A DNA stretch of 64,000 bases from Acidobacteriota bacterium. GTDB lineage: Bacteria > Acidobacteriota > Vicinamibacteria > Vicinamibacterales > 2-12-FULL-66-21. Below, piece after piece: positions 16,391 through 32,010 of the stretch. The DNA lies in assembly GCA_016184105.1 (NCBI GenBank), contig JACPDI010000012.1, positions 134,506 through 198,505 of the forward strand. The letters run 5' to 3'. The position numbers were made by a program, and so were the translations under genes. Numbering within the stretch: the first letter of the stretch is position 1; every line of letters starts with the position of its first letter. A model generated the notes under the pieces. That model did no database searches. It had not been told where the DNA came from and saw nothing but the letters and a program-made list of their open reading frames with translations.

Positions 16391-17548
16391 TTGCCTCCGC
16401 CTCGCCCGCTGTTCACCCCGCGCTTTTTCGTGATGTGCGGGTTCAGCTTCACCGTCTTCATCTCCGCGTTCCAGCTCTTTCCGACCGCGCCGTTCCACAT
16501 ACGCGACCTTGGCGGCAGCACGTTCGCCGCCGGGCTGTTTCTGGGCCTGCTGACGTACGCCTCCGCCTGTTCGGCGCCGTTCACGGGAGCCTTTGCCGAT
16601 CGCATCGGGCATCGACGCATGTTGCAGATCGGCAGCCTGGCGATCTCGGGGTTCTCGGTGGCCTACGCGCTGGCGCCGAGCCCCGCGGTCATGCTGGCGC
16701 TCGTCGTCCCGCACGGCATCTTCTGGTCGGGACTGATGGTCGCGTCGGGCGCCTACGTCACGGCGCTGGTGCCCGAGGAGCGCCGCGCCGAAGGGATCGG
16801 CTATTGGGGACTTTCGACGGTGCTGGCGATCGCGCTGGCGCCGAACATCGGGTTCCTGGTGTACCGCCGCGGCTGGCTGCTGCTGTGCGGCGTCATGCTT
16901 GCCCTGAACCTGATCATGGCCGCGATCGCGTGGTCGCTCGAGGAGCTGCACCGACCCGCCGATCCGTCCGAGCACCGCTTCACGCTCGAGTGGCGCGTGC
17001 TCGTGGTCTCACTGTGCGTCTTCCTGTATTCGTTCGGCTACGGCGGCGTCACCAGCTTCTCGGCGATGTACGCCGAGGCTGAGGGCATCTCACCACGGGC
17101 CATCTATCTCACGAGCGTGGCAGCCGCCATCCTGCTGAGCCGTCCGTTCGCGGCGCGGCTCGGCGATCGGTTCGGGTACCGGCGCGTGTTCCTGCCATCG
17201 ATGATCGTTGCGGGCATCGGGCTTGCGGTGCTGGCAGTGCTGCCGGCGTCGCGGGGGGCCATGATCGCGTCGGCCGCCGTTTTCGGCGCGGGCTACGGCA
17301 CCGCGTGGCCGGTATTCATGGCCTACATGCTTGGACGCGTGGATTCCCACCGCCGAGGCGCGGCGTACGGCGCGATGATCGCCGCGCTCGACACGGGAAT
17401 CGGCACCGGATCCACGGCCCTTGGATGGATCATCCAGCAGTACGGCTACGCGGCCGCGTTCGGCTTCGCCGCCGCGCTGTCATCGCTGGCCGTCCCGTAT
17501 TTTCTCGTCGCGGATCGCGCGATGCGAACGGTCAAGTCGCAGTCGTAA
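16391..17548 (+). CDS. MFS transporter
   Basis: A 385-residue membrane protein with about 12 hydrophobic helices. The MFS loop motif between helices 2 and 3 is GAFADRIGHRRMLQIG, and its repeat in the second half is ARLGDRFGYRRVFLPS, so both halves of the fold are present. It probably exports or imports a small molecule by proton coupling; the substrate cannot be read from the sequence. The start is uncertain: TTG at 16391 gives the full first helix, while ATG at 16433 would cut into it. It converges on the DUF349 gene. Confidence 0.85.
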   Translation: MPPPRPLFTPRFFVMCGFSFTVFISAFQLFPTAPFHIRDLGGSTFAAGLFLGLLTYASACSAPFTGAFADRIGHRRMLQIGSLAISGFSVAYALAPSPAVMLALVVPHGIFWSGLMVASGAYVTALVPEERRAEGIGYWGLSTVLAIALAPNIGFLVYRRGWLLLCGVMLALNLIMAAIAWSLEELHRPADPSEHRFTLEWRVLVVSLCVFLYSFGYGGVTSFSAMYAEAEGISPRAIYLTSVAAAILLSRPFAARLGDRFGYRRVFLPSMIVAGIGLAVLAVLPASRGAMIASAAVFGAGYGTAWPVFMAYMLGRVDSHRRGAAYGAMIAALDTGIGTGSTALGWIIQQYGYAAAFGFAAALSSLAVPYFLVADRAMRTVKSQS

Positions 17549-17576
17549 CACTCTCTTTTCCCGAAGAGAAGGTTCC

Positions 17577-17606
17577 GGCGGATTCTGCGCGTTCTGCGGT
17601 GAAACA
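17577..17606 (-). repeat. CCGCGGA-type dispersed repeat, copy 1
   Basis: Read on the minus strand it begins TTTCACCGCAGAACGCGC, exactly 4 nt after the TGA of the DUF349 gene. Similar sequences with the same head stand at 22901, 43344, 52297 and 63619. Confidence 0.65.
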
Positions 17607-17608
17607 GA

Positions 17609-20485
<2,877 letters not shown>

Positions 20486-20641
20486 CAGCAGATCTCAAAT
20501 CACTGGCGGGCACGACCTCTGGCTTAGAGAAGAGGACCCGCACGACGAGGCAAGAACTCTATTGTAGGACACGCCACGGCGTGGGATCACCCCGGTGTTA
20601 TCATCCAGATTCCCCGGTTTTTCCCGCTGCGAGGAGTATCC

Positions 20642-22897
<2,256 letters not shown>

Positions 22898-22900
22898 CCT

Positions 22901-22933
22901 GTTCACCGCGGAAGGCGCCGAACACGCAGAAGG
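22901..22933 (+). repeat. CCGCGGA-type dispersed repeat, copy 2, shared by two gene ends
   Basis: The TTCACCGCGGA head starts 4-5 nt after the DPP IV stop and is followed by CCGAACACGCAGAAGG. On the other strand the same bases encode the last residues of the MoaD/ThiS-like protein and supply its TGA stop. Confidence 0.8.
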
Positions 22934-23217
22934 GGCAATCCGCCGCTGATTGCCGGCAGGATGACGATCTCGGCGCCGTCGCGGATCGGCGTGGCGAGCC
23001 CGCCTGAGTTGCGGATGTTCTCTCCGTCGACGAAGACGTTGATGTGGGCGCGCACCTCGCCGAGCTCCGTCAGCACGCGGTCCCGGACGGCTGGGTGCGC
23101 CGCCCACAGCAGCGCCAGCGCGGCGGACACCGACGCGGCGCCCCCCTCGACGAGCACCTGCCCGCGCCCGCCGGTGAACTGCCGCAGGTGACCGGGAATC
23201 ACGAAGGCGATCGACAT
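22903..23217 (-). CDS. MoaD/ThiS-family ubiquitin-like sulfur-carrier protein with masked Gly-Gly tail
   Basis: A 104-residue beta-grasp protein. It has the typical core (VEGGAASVSAALALLWAAHP, AHINVFVDGENIRN, GAEIVILPAISGG). MoaD and ThiS proteins carry sulfur as a C-terminal Gly-Gly thiocarboxylate, so GG must be terminal. Here GG is at 92-93 and 11 residues (LPLLRVRRLPR) follow, all encoded by the dispersed repeat at 22901-22933. The gene shares one base with the stop of the upstream BNR gene (TGATG), so the two are coupled. It may need processing, or may be inactive as a carrier. Confidence 0.8.
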   Translation of the reverse strand: MSIAFVIPGHLRQFTGGRGQVLVEGGAASVSAALALLWAAHPAVRDRVLTELGEVRAHINVFVDGENIRNSGGLATPIRDGAEIVILPAISGGLPLLRVRRLPR

Positions 23218-24338
23218 CACGCGACCGCGGCCGCCGTTACCGAGACCACGGGAGGCAGTCCGTCGAGCAGCTCGGACCATGTCTCCCCTTCGTCCCGCGA
23301 TCCAAAGAGCTTCCCGCTCCGCGTTCCGAAGTACACGCCGGCGGGCGCGAGCGGGTCCACGGCCATCGCGTCCCGCAGCACGGTTTCGTAGGCGTCCTCC
23401 TGCGGCAGCCCTTTCGACAGGGCTTCCCAGCTCGCACCGGCGTTGCGCGTCCGGTAGACCCGGAGCTTCCCCTCCGGCGTGCAACGGAACTCGTCGGACT
23501 CGAGCGGCACGATCCACGCGCAGTCCGCGTCCGCGGGGTGGATGGCGAGCGCGAAACCGAAGTCCGACGGGACGCCGTTGGCAATATCGGACCACGTTTC
23601 TCCGCGATCGTCGCTGCGATACAGCCCCCAGTGGTTCTGAAGGAACAGGCGATCGGGCTGGCGGCTGGCCTGCGCCACCTTGTGCACGCACTGGCCGAAC
23701 TCGGGGTACTTGTCGGGAAGGAACTCCGCGCGCACGCCACGATTCGACGGCCGCCACGTGGAGCCGCCGTCATCGGTGACGTACATGCCGGCGGCGGACA
23801 CCGCAATCCGGATGCGGTTGGGATCGGCCGGATCGAGGAGGATCGTGTGAAGGCACAGGCCGCCGCCGCCCGGCTCCCAGCGCGGCCGCTGCGGGTGGTT
23901 CCAGAGGCCGTCCACGAGCGCCCACGTCGAGCCCGCGTCACGCGAGACGAAGAGCGCGGCGGGCTCGACGCCGCAGTACAGCGTGTCGGGCTCCGCGTCG
24001 CGGCCGGGAGCGATCTGCCAGATCTGCTTGAGCGCGGCGCCAGCGCCCTCGGGAAACTTCACGTTGGCGGCCTCGGGATTCGTCCAGCTTCGTCCGAAGT
24101 CATCGCTCGAACGGAGCAGTCCCCCCCAGTGCATGCTGGTGGGGCCCGCCCAGACGCGGTGGCGTCCCGCGCGGCCGTCGTAGGCCAGCGCGTACACCGC
24201 GCTGCCCGGCAAGTACGGGCCGCCCAGCTCCCAGTCGCGTCGATCGGTGCCGGCACACGCGATGAAGGCGCCTTTCATGGTGCCGACGAGCAGAAGGATG
24301 CTGCCGCTGCGAGGGCTGAGGTGGCGGGTGACCGGCAT
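23217..24338 (-). CDS. BNR/sialidase-like beta-propeller protein
   Basis: A 373-residue protein built of BNR/Asp-box-like propeller blades: SSDDFGRSWTNP, SRDAGSTWALVD, TDDGGSTWRPS, SDDRGETWSDI, RNAGASWEAL and SRDEGETWSEL. The fold resembles exo-alpha-sialidase or photosystem-assembly Ycf48-type proteins. No signal peptide is seen after the ATG, so it is probably cytoplasmic and not a glycosidase in the classical sense. AGGAGGA is 8 nt before the start. It is coupled to the MoaD/ThiS-like gene, which suggests a shared function such as thiocarboxylate-dependent chemistry; that link is inference. Confidence 0.75.
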   Translation of the reverse strand: MPVTRHLSPRSGSILLLVGTMKGAFIACAGTDRRDWELGGPYLPGSAVYALAYDGRAGRHRVWAGPTSMHWGGLLRSSDDFGRSWTNPEAANVKFPEGAGAALKQIWQIAPGRDAEPDTLYCGVEPAALFVSRDAGSTWALVDGLWNHPQRPRWEPGGGGLCLHTILLDPADPNRIRIAVSAAGMYVTDDGGSTWRPSNRGVRAEFLPDKYPEFGQCVHKVAQASRQPDRLFLQNHWGLYRSDDRGETWSDIANGVPSDFGFALAIHPADADCAWIVPLESDEFRCTPEGKLRVYRTRNAGASWEALSKGLPQEDAYETVLRDAMAVDPLAPAGVYFGTRSGKLFGSRDEGETWSELLDGLPPVVSVTAAAVA

Positions 24339-24350
24339 ATCGTGTTCCTC

Positions 24351-24382
24351 CTGTCGAAGAATCTTCCTGTCGAAGAATCTTC
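24351..24382. repeat. 16-bp tandem duplication between pepF and the BNR gene
   Basis: Two perfect head-to-tail copies of CTGTCGAAGAATCTTC. Each contains the palindrome GAAGA-A-TCTTC. It begins 12 nt upstream of the BNR gene start, next to its AGGAGGA site, and ends 6 nt beyond the pepF stop. Confidence 0.9.
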
Positions 24383-24388
24383 CAGCCG

Positions 24389-26200
24389 TCAGAGCCTCGC
24401 GAGCTCTTCCTCCAGCCGTGTCACGAGGCCGTCGAGCTGATCGATCACCGCGCGCACGGTGTCCGGCTTCGAGAGGTCGACCCCCGCGCGCTTCAACTGC
24501 TCCATCGGGTAATCGCTGCCGCCCGAGGCGAGCAGCTCCAGGTAGCGGTCGCGCGCCGCCGGCATCTCCTTCGCGATTCGCGCCGCCGAGGCGAAGCACG
24601 TGGCGTACTGGTAGACGTAGTACGGCGTGTTGAAGAAGTGCGGGATGCGCGCCCACGTCACCGCGGCGAGCGGATCGACATCCACCGAGTCGCCGTAGTA
24701 CTCGCGCATGAGCCCGAGGTAGAGATCGTTCAAAATGGTCGACGTGATCGGCTCGTCGCGCTCCACCATCCGGTGCGCGCACAGCTCGAAATCCGCGAAC
24801 ATCACCTGCGTGTAAAACGTGCTGGTGATGTTGTCGATGGCGTGCTGGAGGAGCACGGCGCGCTCGCGCGGGTCGGTGGTCCGCTGCAGCAGGTGCTCGA
24901 GCAGCAGCGCCTCGCCGAGCGTCGACGGCACCTCGGCGACGAAGATGGTGTAGCTCGAGTAGATGAACGGCTGCGCCTCGTGCGACAGCATCGTGTGCAT
25001 CGAGTGGCCCATCTCGTGCGCCAGCGTGAACACGTCGTCCAGGGTGTCGTTGTAGTTGAGGAGCATGTACGGGTGCACGCCGTACACCGGCGCGGAGTAC
25101 GCGCCCGAGCGCTTCCCCTCGTTTTCGTAGACGTCCAGCCACCCGCCGGAGAATCCCCGCCGCATGCGCGACTGGTACTCGGGGCCGAGCGGCGCCACCG
25201 ACTCGACGATCGCGTCCAGGACGTCGGCATACGGGTACTTGCGTTCGAGGTCGACGAGCGGAATCGCGAAGTCGTACGTGCCGTACTTCTCGAGCTTCAG
25301 CGCCCGCCGCCGCAGCGCGTGATAGCGGCGCAGCGGCTCCACGCCCGCCCTGGTCGTCGCAATCAGATTCTCGACGACTGCCGGAGGGATGTTGTCCCCG
25401 TGGAGCGCGGCGTCGAGCGTCGTCTTGTAGCCGCGCGCCCGCGCGTGGAACCAGTCGCGCTGGCAGACCGCGTTGTACAGCGACGCGTACGTATTGAGCG
25501 AGGCTTCGTAGGTGCCGTGCAGCGCCCGGAACGCCGCTTCGCGATCGGGCTGCGCCCGCTCGGTGGCCAGGATCGCGCGGTACTGCCCGTACGAGACCGT
25601 GACCGTGCGGCCGGTGCCGAGCGTGATCGCGGGAAATCGGGCGTCGGCGGTGGAGAGCGCCCAGTAGGAGTCGTTCGCCGCGCTGGAGAGCCGGCTCGAG
25701 AGCGACATCAGCTTTTCGCCCTGCTCGTCGAGCACGTGCTCCTGCTGCCGGTACAGATCCTCGACCGCGAAGCGGTACATCTGGAGCGCGGCAGTGGCGT
25801 CCATCCAGCCGCGGACCGTCGTCAACGGGATTTGCAGCAGCTCGGGGTTGAACCACGAGCCCGCCTCTTTCCATCTCGCGAGCAGGATCTGCACGCGCTG
25901 CCTGCGCGCGTTCACCGCGTTGTCGCGCTGGTCTTCGTCGTAGCGGAGCGAAGGGTAGTACCAGACGCGGTACGCGAGCTGTCCCAGCTCGTCGCCGAGC
26001 TGGAATGCGCGAAGCAGCGCATCGGGCCCTTCCGAGAGCGTGCCCCGGAGCGCCGCGTACCGATCGATCTGCGTGTCGAGCGTCTCGTACGCGCGCGCCC
26101 ATGCGTCCCAGCCGGGATAGATGTCCTCGAGATTCCACTTGTAAGCGGGGGATATGTCTTCGCGCCGGCGGGTCGGCGCGGCCGCGGCAGCCGTGTCCAT
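24389..26200 (-). CDS. pepF: Oligoendopeptidase F (M3 metallopeptidase)
   Basis: A 603-residue cytoplasmic zinc peptidase that cuts short peptides. The HEMGH zinc motif lies in FTLAHEMGHSMHTMLS and the third ligand region is FVAEVPSTLGEALL. Length and domain plan match PepF. There is no signal peptide. The ATG at 26200 is preceded by a TATCAT only 7 nt upstream and no ribosome site. The BNR-MoaD pair follows on the same strand after 50 nt that hold a tandem duplication, so read-through is possible. Confidence 0.93.
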   Translation of the reverse strand: MDTAAAAAPTRRREDISPAYKWNLEDIYPGWDAWARAYETLDTQIDRYAALRGTLSEGPDALLRAFQLGDELGQLAYRVWYYPSLRYDEDQRDNAVNARRQRVQILLARWKEAGSWFNPELLQIPLTTVRGWMDATAALQMYRFAVEDLYRQQEHVLDEQGEKLMSLSSRLSSAANDSYWALSTADARFPAITLGTGRTVTVSYGQYRAILATERAQPDREAAFRALHGTYEASLNTYASLYNAVCQRDWFHARARGYKTTLDAALHGDNIPPAVVENLIATTRAGVEPLRRYHALRRRALKLEKYGTYDFAIPLVDLERKYPYADVLDAIVESVAPLGPEYQSRMRRGFSGGWLDVYENEGKRSGAYSAPVYGVHPYMLLNYNDTLDDVFTLAHEMGHSMHTMLSHEAQPFIYSSYTIFVAEVPSTLGEALLLEHLLQRTTDPRERAVLLQHAIDNITSTFYTQVMFADFELCAHRMVERDEPITSTILNDLYLGLMREYYGDSVDVDPLAAVTWARIPHFFNTPYYVYQYATCFASAARIAKEMPAARDRYLELLASGGSDYPMEQLKRAGVDLSKPDTVRAVIDQLDGLVTRLEEELARL

Positions 26201-26207
26201 GCCGCTA

Positions 26208-26213
26208 ATGATA
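26208..26213 (-). promoter_or_regulatory. -10-like element 7 nt before pepF
   Basis: TATCAT on the minus strand, separated from the pepF ATG by 7 nt (TAGCGGC) with no Shine-Dalgarno. It fits the leaderless pattern. Confidence 0.45.
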
Positions 26214-26343
26214 TCGGACGGCGTCGATTTCCCGGATGGGAACCGGCTTCCATGCCAAGCGGTCGAGTTCCCGCCGGCGGCCCGCCCGACAATCGTCCTG
26301 AGCCCGCGGGACGCGCCCCCCTGCGGTCGAACCCGCGCGTGGG

Positions 26344-26372
26344 TCGACAAAACGCATATATGCATGTAGATT
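26344..26372 (+). promoter_or_regulatory. ArsR-methyltransferase promoter with palindromic operator
   Basis: TCGACA (26344-26349), a 17-nt spacer and TAGATT (26367-26372) form a good sigma-70-type promoter ending 7 nt before the GTG at 26380. A perfect 10-bp palindrome GCATATATGC (26354-26363) fills the spacer, an ideal site for repression by the ArsR-type protein encoded just downstream. It is an AT-rich island in a GC-rich region. Confidence 0.65.
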
Positions 26373-26379
26373 AACGTAT

Positions 26380-27360
26380 GTGAGTTCGAGCCCCACGGCG
26401 TTGTACCGGCTGCTCGCGGACGAAGCGAGGCTGCGGCTTCTGCGCCTCCTGGCCGCCGGGCGGCTGAACGTATCGGAGCTGACCGGCATCCTCGGCATCG
26501 CCCAGTCGGGCGTCTCGCGCCACGTCGGATTGCTCAGGGACGCCGGGCTGGTCAGCGAGGACAGAGAGGGGGGCTACACCTACCTCCGGATCGCGGACGA
26601 CCTGCGGAGCGCGCGCGATGGCTTCGGCCCGCTGTGGTCGCTGCTCGAGTCCCAGTTCGCAGCGATGCGCGGCACGCCGCGCGTGCGCGAAGACGAGGCC
26701 AGGCTGCAGGAGGTGCTGCGGCTGCGGAAGGAGAACTTCGATGCGCACGCGGGGCCTGACGGGAAACGCGCGGGGCAGGTCGTCCCGGGCCGCAGCTGGG
26801 CGGCCTGGGCGCGCGCGCTCGGGCACCTGCTGCCCCCGCTCGAGGTCGCGGACCTCGGGTGCGGCGAAGGCTATCTCGCGATCGAGGCGGCGCGCTTCGC
26901 GAGACGGGTGATCGCGATCGACCGTTCGCCGGTCGTCCTCAAGCAGGCGAAGTCGCTTGCGGCTCGACGCAAGATCAGGAACATCGCCTGGAAGCGCGGC
27001 GAGATCGAACAAGCGCCGCTCGCCGACGATTCCGTGGATGTGGCGGTGCTCTCGCAGGCGCTGCACCACGCGGTGAGCCCCGCGGCCGCGCTGCGCGAGG
27101 CGGCCCGGGTGACCAGGCCGGGCGGCCGCGTCCTCGTGCTGGACCTGCGGCGTCACGAGGAGAGCTGGGTGCGCACGCGCCTCGGCGACAAGTGGCTCGG
27201 CTTCGACGACGAGGAACTGAGACGGCTCTTGAAGGGCGCCGGGCTGGAGCAGGTGAAGGTCGGCGTCGGCGCGCGCAGGACGGGTGACCCGTTCACCGTG
27301 CTCGTCGCGAGTGGCAGAAAGACGGCGTACACCACAAAGGCCACGAAGGACACGAAGTAG
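26380..27360 (+). CDS. ArsR-family regulator fused to SAM-dependent methyltransferase
   Basis: A 326-residue two-domain protein. Residues 1-75 are a winged helix ([26 protein letters not shown] is the recognition region). Residues about 145-260 are a class I methyltransferase with [12 protein letters not shown] as SAM-binding motif I. Its place just upstream of metH suggests control of the methionine/SAM cycle, perhaps sensing SAM or SAH through the methyltransferase fold; this is inference. The promoter carries a palindrome in its spacer. The C-terminal tail TTKATKDTK is encoded by a CACGAAGG-type repeat and is probably not part of the original protein. Confidence 0.85.
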   Translation: MSSSPTALYRLLADEARLRLLRLLAAGRLNVSELTGILGIAQSGVSRHVGLLRDAGLVSEDREGGYTYLRIADDLRSARDGFGPLWSLLESQFAAMRGTPRVREDEARLQEVLRLRKENFDAHAGPDGKRAGQVVPGRSWAAWARALGHLLPPLEVADLGCGEGYLAIEAARFARRVIAIDRSPVVLKQAKSLAARRKIRNIAWKRGEIEQAPLADDSVDVAVLSQALHHAVSPAAALREAARVTRPGGRVLVLDLRRHEESWVRTRLGDKWLGFDDEELRRLLKGAGLEQVKVGVGARRTGDPFTVLVASGRKTAYTTKATKDTK

Positions 27361-27425
27361 AGCACGAAGGGAATCGGCCTCGTGCCTCGAGATCTGCTTC
27401 GTGTCCCTGGTGGTCGTCGTGGTTC
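27329..27425 (+). repeat. CACGAAGG-type repeat pair forming a long imperfect hairpin
   Basis: Two 29-nt arms, 27329-27357 and 27397-27425, match as an inverted repeat at 22 of 29 positions; the inner 9 (GACACGAAG) are perfect. The 39-nt loop contains a smaller stem GCACGA/TCGTGC (27362-27367 and 27380-27385). The left arm encodes the tail of the ArsR-methyltransferase, and its stop follows at 27358. The structure lies between that gene and metH. Confidence 0.75.
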
Positions 27426-27436
27426 AGAGAAACAGC

Positions 27437-31162
<3,726 letters not shown>

Positions 31163-31641
31163 TCGAGTTGCCAGGTACCAGAGGCCGGGTACGCGGGATC
31201 TCGGCGCAGCGACATGGAGGCGCGTCGGGGCCACCGCGGCGTGCCGCCCGCCTCGCATCGCCCGCACCCGTTTTGGACTGAATGGTTGGATCAGGTGGCC
31301 GTGATCCGACGGTGTGCTTCGGCCGCGAGGCAGCGAGTTTAGAAACCCGTACCGTCGCGACCGATGTAGAGCAGCCTCAACGTGAATTCGATCTAGTCGC
31401 GGTACATTCGCGCTGGTCGTTTCGGCGCGCGTCCGTCTGCTCAGATTGACGGATTATCGAATCGCGTTGCTGTTGCGCTTCCTGAGCGATTCGGTCAACG
31501 GATTCCCAGTACCGCCTACTCTCGTCGTCCTGACGTCTCTCCAGGGGCATCACGTCTCCTTCGAGTTCGATCGGTTGTACATCGTCGCTTCAGACAAGGA
31601 CAAGCCGCTTATTGTTGCGGCGTCGAGTGCCACTGCCGCTA
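31163..31641. other. Region without a confident gene at the left edge of the defence insertion
   Basis: After metH there are 479 nt with no convincing gene. Base composition drops visibly after about 31280. A weak 77-codon frame (31446-31679, TTG start) is annotated separately with low confidence. I see no tRNA, integrase, direct-repeat attachment site or terminator. A regulatory RNA is possible but cannot be shown. Confidence 0.5.
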
Positions 31642-31679
31642 TTACTGGCCACCTGTTTCATCTCGACCGCGCCGGCTGA
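31446..31679 (+). CDS. Doubtful small ORF
   Basis: A 77-codon frame starting at TTG (MTDYRIALLLRFLSDSVNG by translation) with no ribosome site and no recognisable family. It overlaps the 3' end of the RHH gene by 38 nt on the opposite strand. It could be a fragment of an older gene in this transferred segment, or chance. Confidence 0.2.
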   Translation: MTDYRIALLLRFLSDSVNGFPVPPTLVVLTSLQGHHVSFEFDRLYIVASDKDKPLIVAASSATAAITGHLFHLDRAG

Positions 31680-31941
31680 TCAACCGCAGCGGTTCACCTA
31701 TTGTCTCGCTGACGCCACTTAGCAGACGCTCTCGCGCCTCCAAAAAGCGATCACGTAAATCGCTGTCTCGCTCTGTCTCGTACTTGATTAGCCGCCGAAC
31801 CGCCTCAGCAATGACGGCGTTCTGTCTGGCGCCGTAATGTGCCTCGCAAAAAGCGTGCAGGTCCACCGCATCATCGGGGGACAGCTTCAGCGGAATCTGC
31901 TTCCGAACGCCAGGTCGTGGAGCGATGGCAGGCCTCGGCAT
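31642..31941 (-). CDS. Ribbon-helix-helix (CopG/Arc-like) regulator candidate
   Basis: A 99-residue protein whose residues 13-53 follow the RHH pattern: a short basic strand (RKQIPLKLSP) and two helices (DDAVDLHAFCEAHY, RQNAVIAEAVRRLIKYE). A charged helical tail follows. RHH proteins dimerise and bind short inverted repeats, often next to their own gene. This gene is divergent from the dCTP deaminase gene, with 69 nt between starts that hold CGAAGAT inverted repeats. It is therefore a candidate repressor of itself and the deaminase; the assignment comes from pattern only. Confidence 0.55.
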   Translation of the reverse strand: MPRPAIAPRPGVRKQIPLKLSPDDAVDLHAFCEAHYGARQNAVIAEAVRRLIKYETERDSDLRDRFLEARERLLSGVSETIGEPLRLISRRGRDETGGQ

Positions 31942-31975
31942 CGAAGATACTTTAATACATCTTCGGACATCTTCG
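31942..31975. promoter_or_regulatory. Candidate RHH operator between divergent genes
   Basis: CGAAGAT (31942-31948) and its inverse ATCTTCG (31959-31965) are separated by 10 nt, and a second ATCTTCG follows at 31969-31975, a 10-nt period. The cluster begins directly at the RHH start codon and precedes the deaminase promoter region, as expected for an autoregulatory site. Confidence 0.5.
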
Positions 31976-31998
31976 TCAGCCGAATACCTGTTCAGCTA

Positions 31999-32004
31999 TA
32001 TATT
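31999..32004 (+). promoter_or_regulatory. -10-like element 6 nt before the dCTP deaminase start
   Basis: TATATT separated from the ATG at 32011 by TCCTCA, so no Shine-Dalgarno is possible after it. It lies just downstream of the candidate operator. Confidence 0.4.
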
Positions 32005-32010
32005 TCCTCA

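Noticed and set aside
17552-17569. TCTCTT/AAGAGA hairpin after the MFS gene as a terminator
   Set aside because: The stem is only 6 bp, AT-rich and not followed by a T-tract.
23217-26138. 973-codon frame joining the BNR protein to sequence opposite pepF
   Set aside because: Only the part after the ATG at 24338 is protein-like and has a ribosome site; the rest lies in another frame of pepF.
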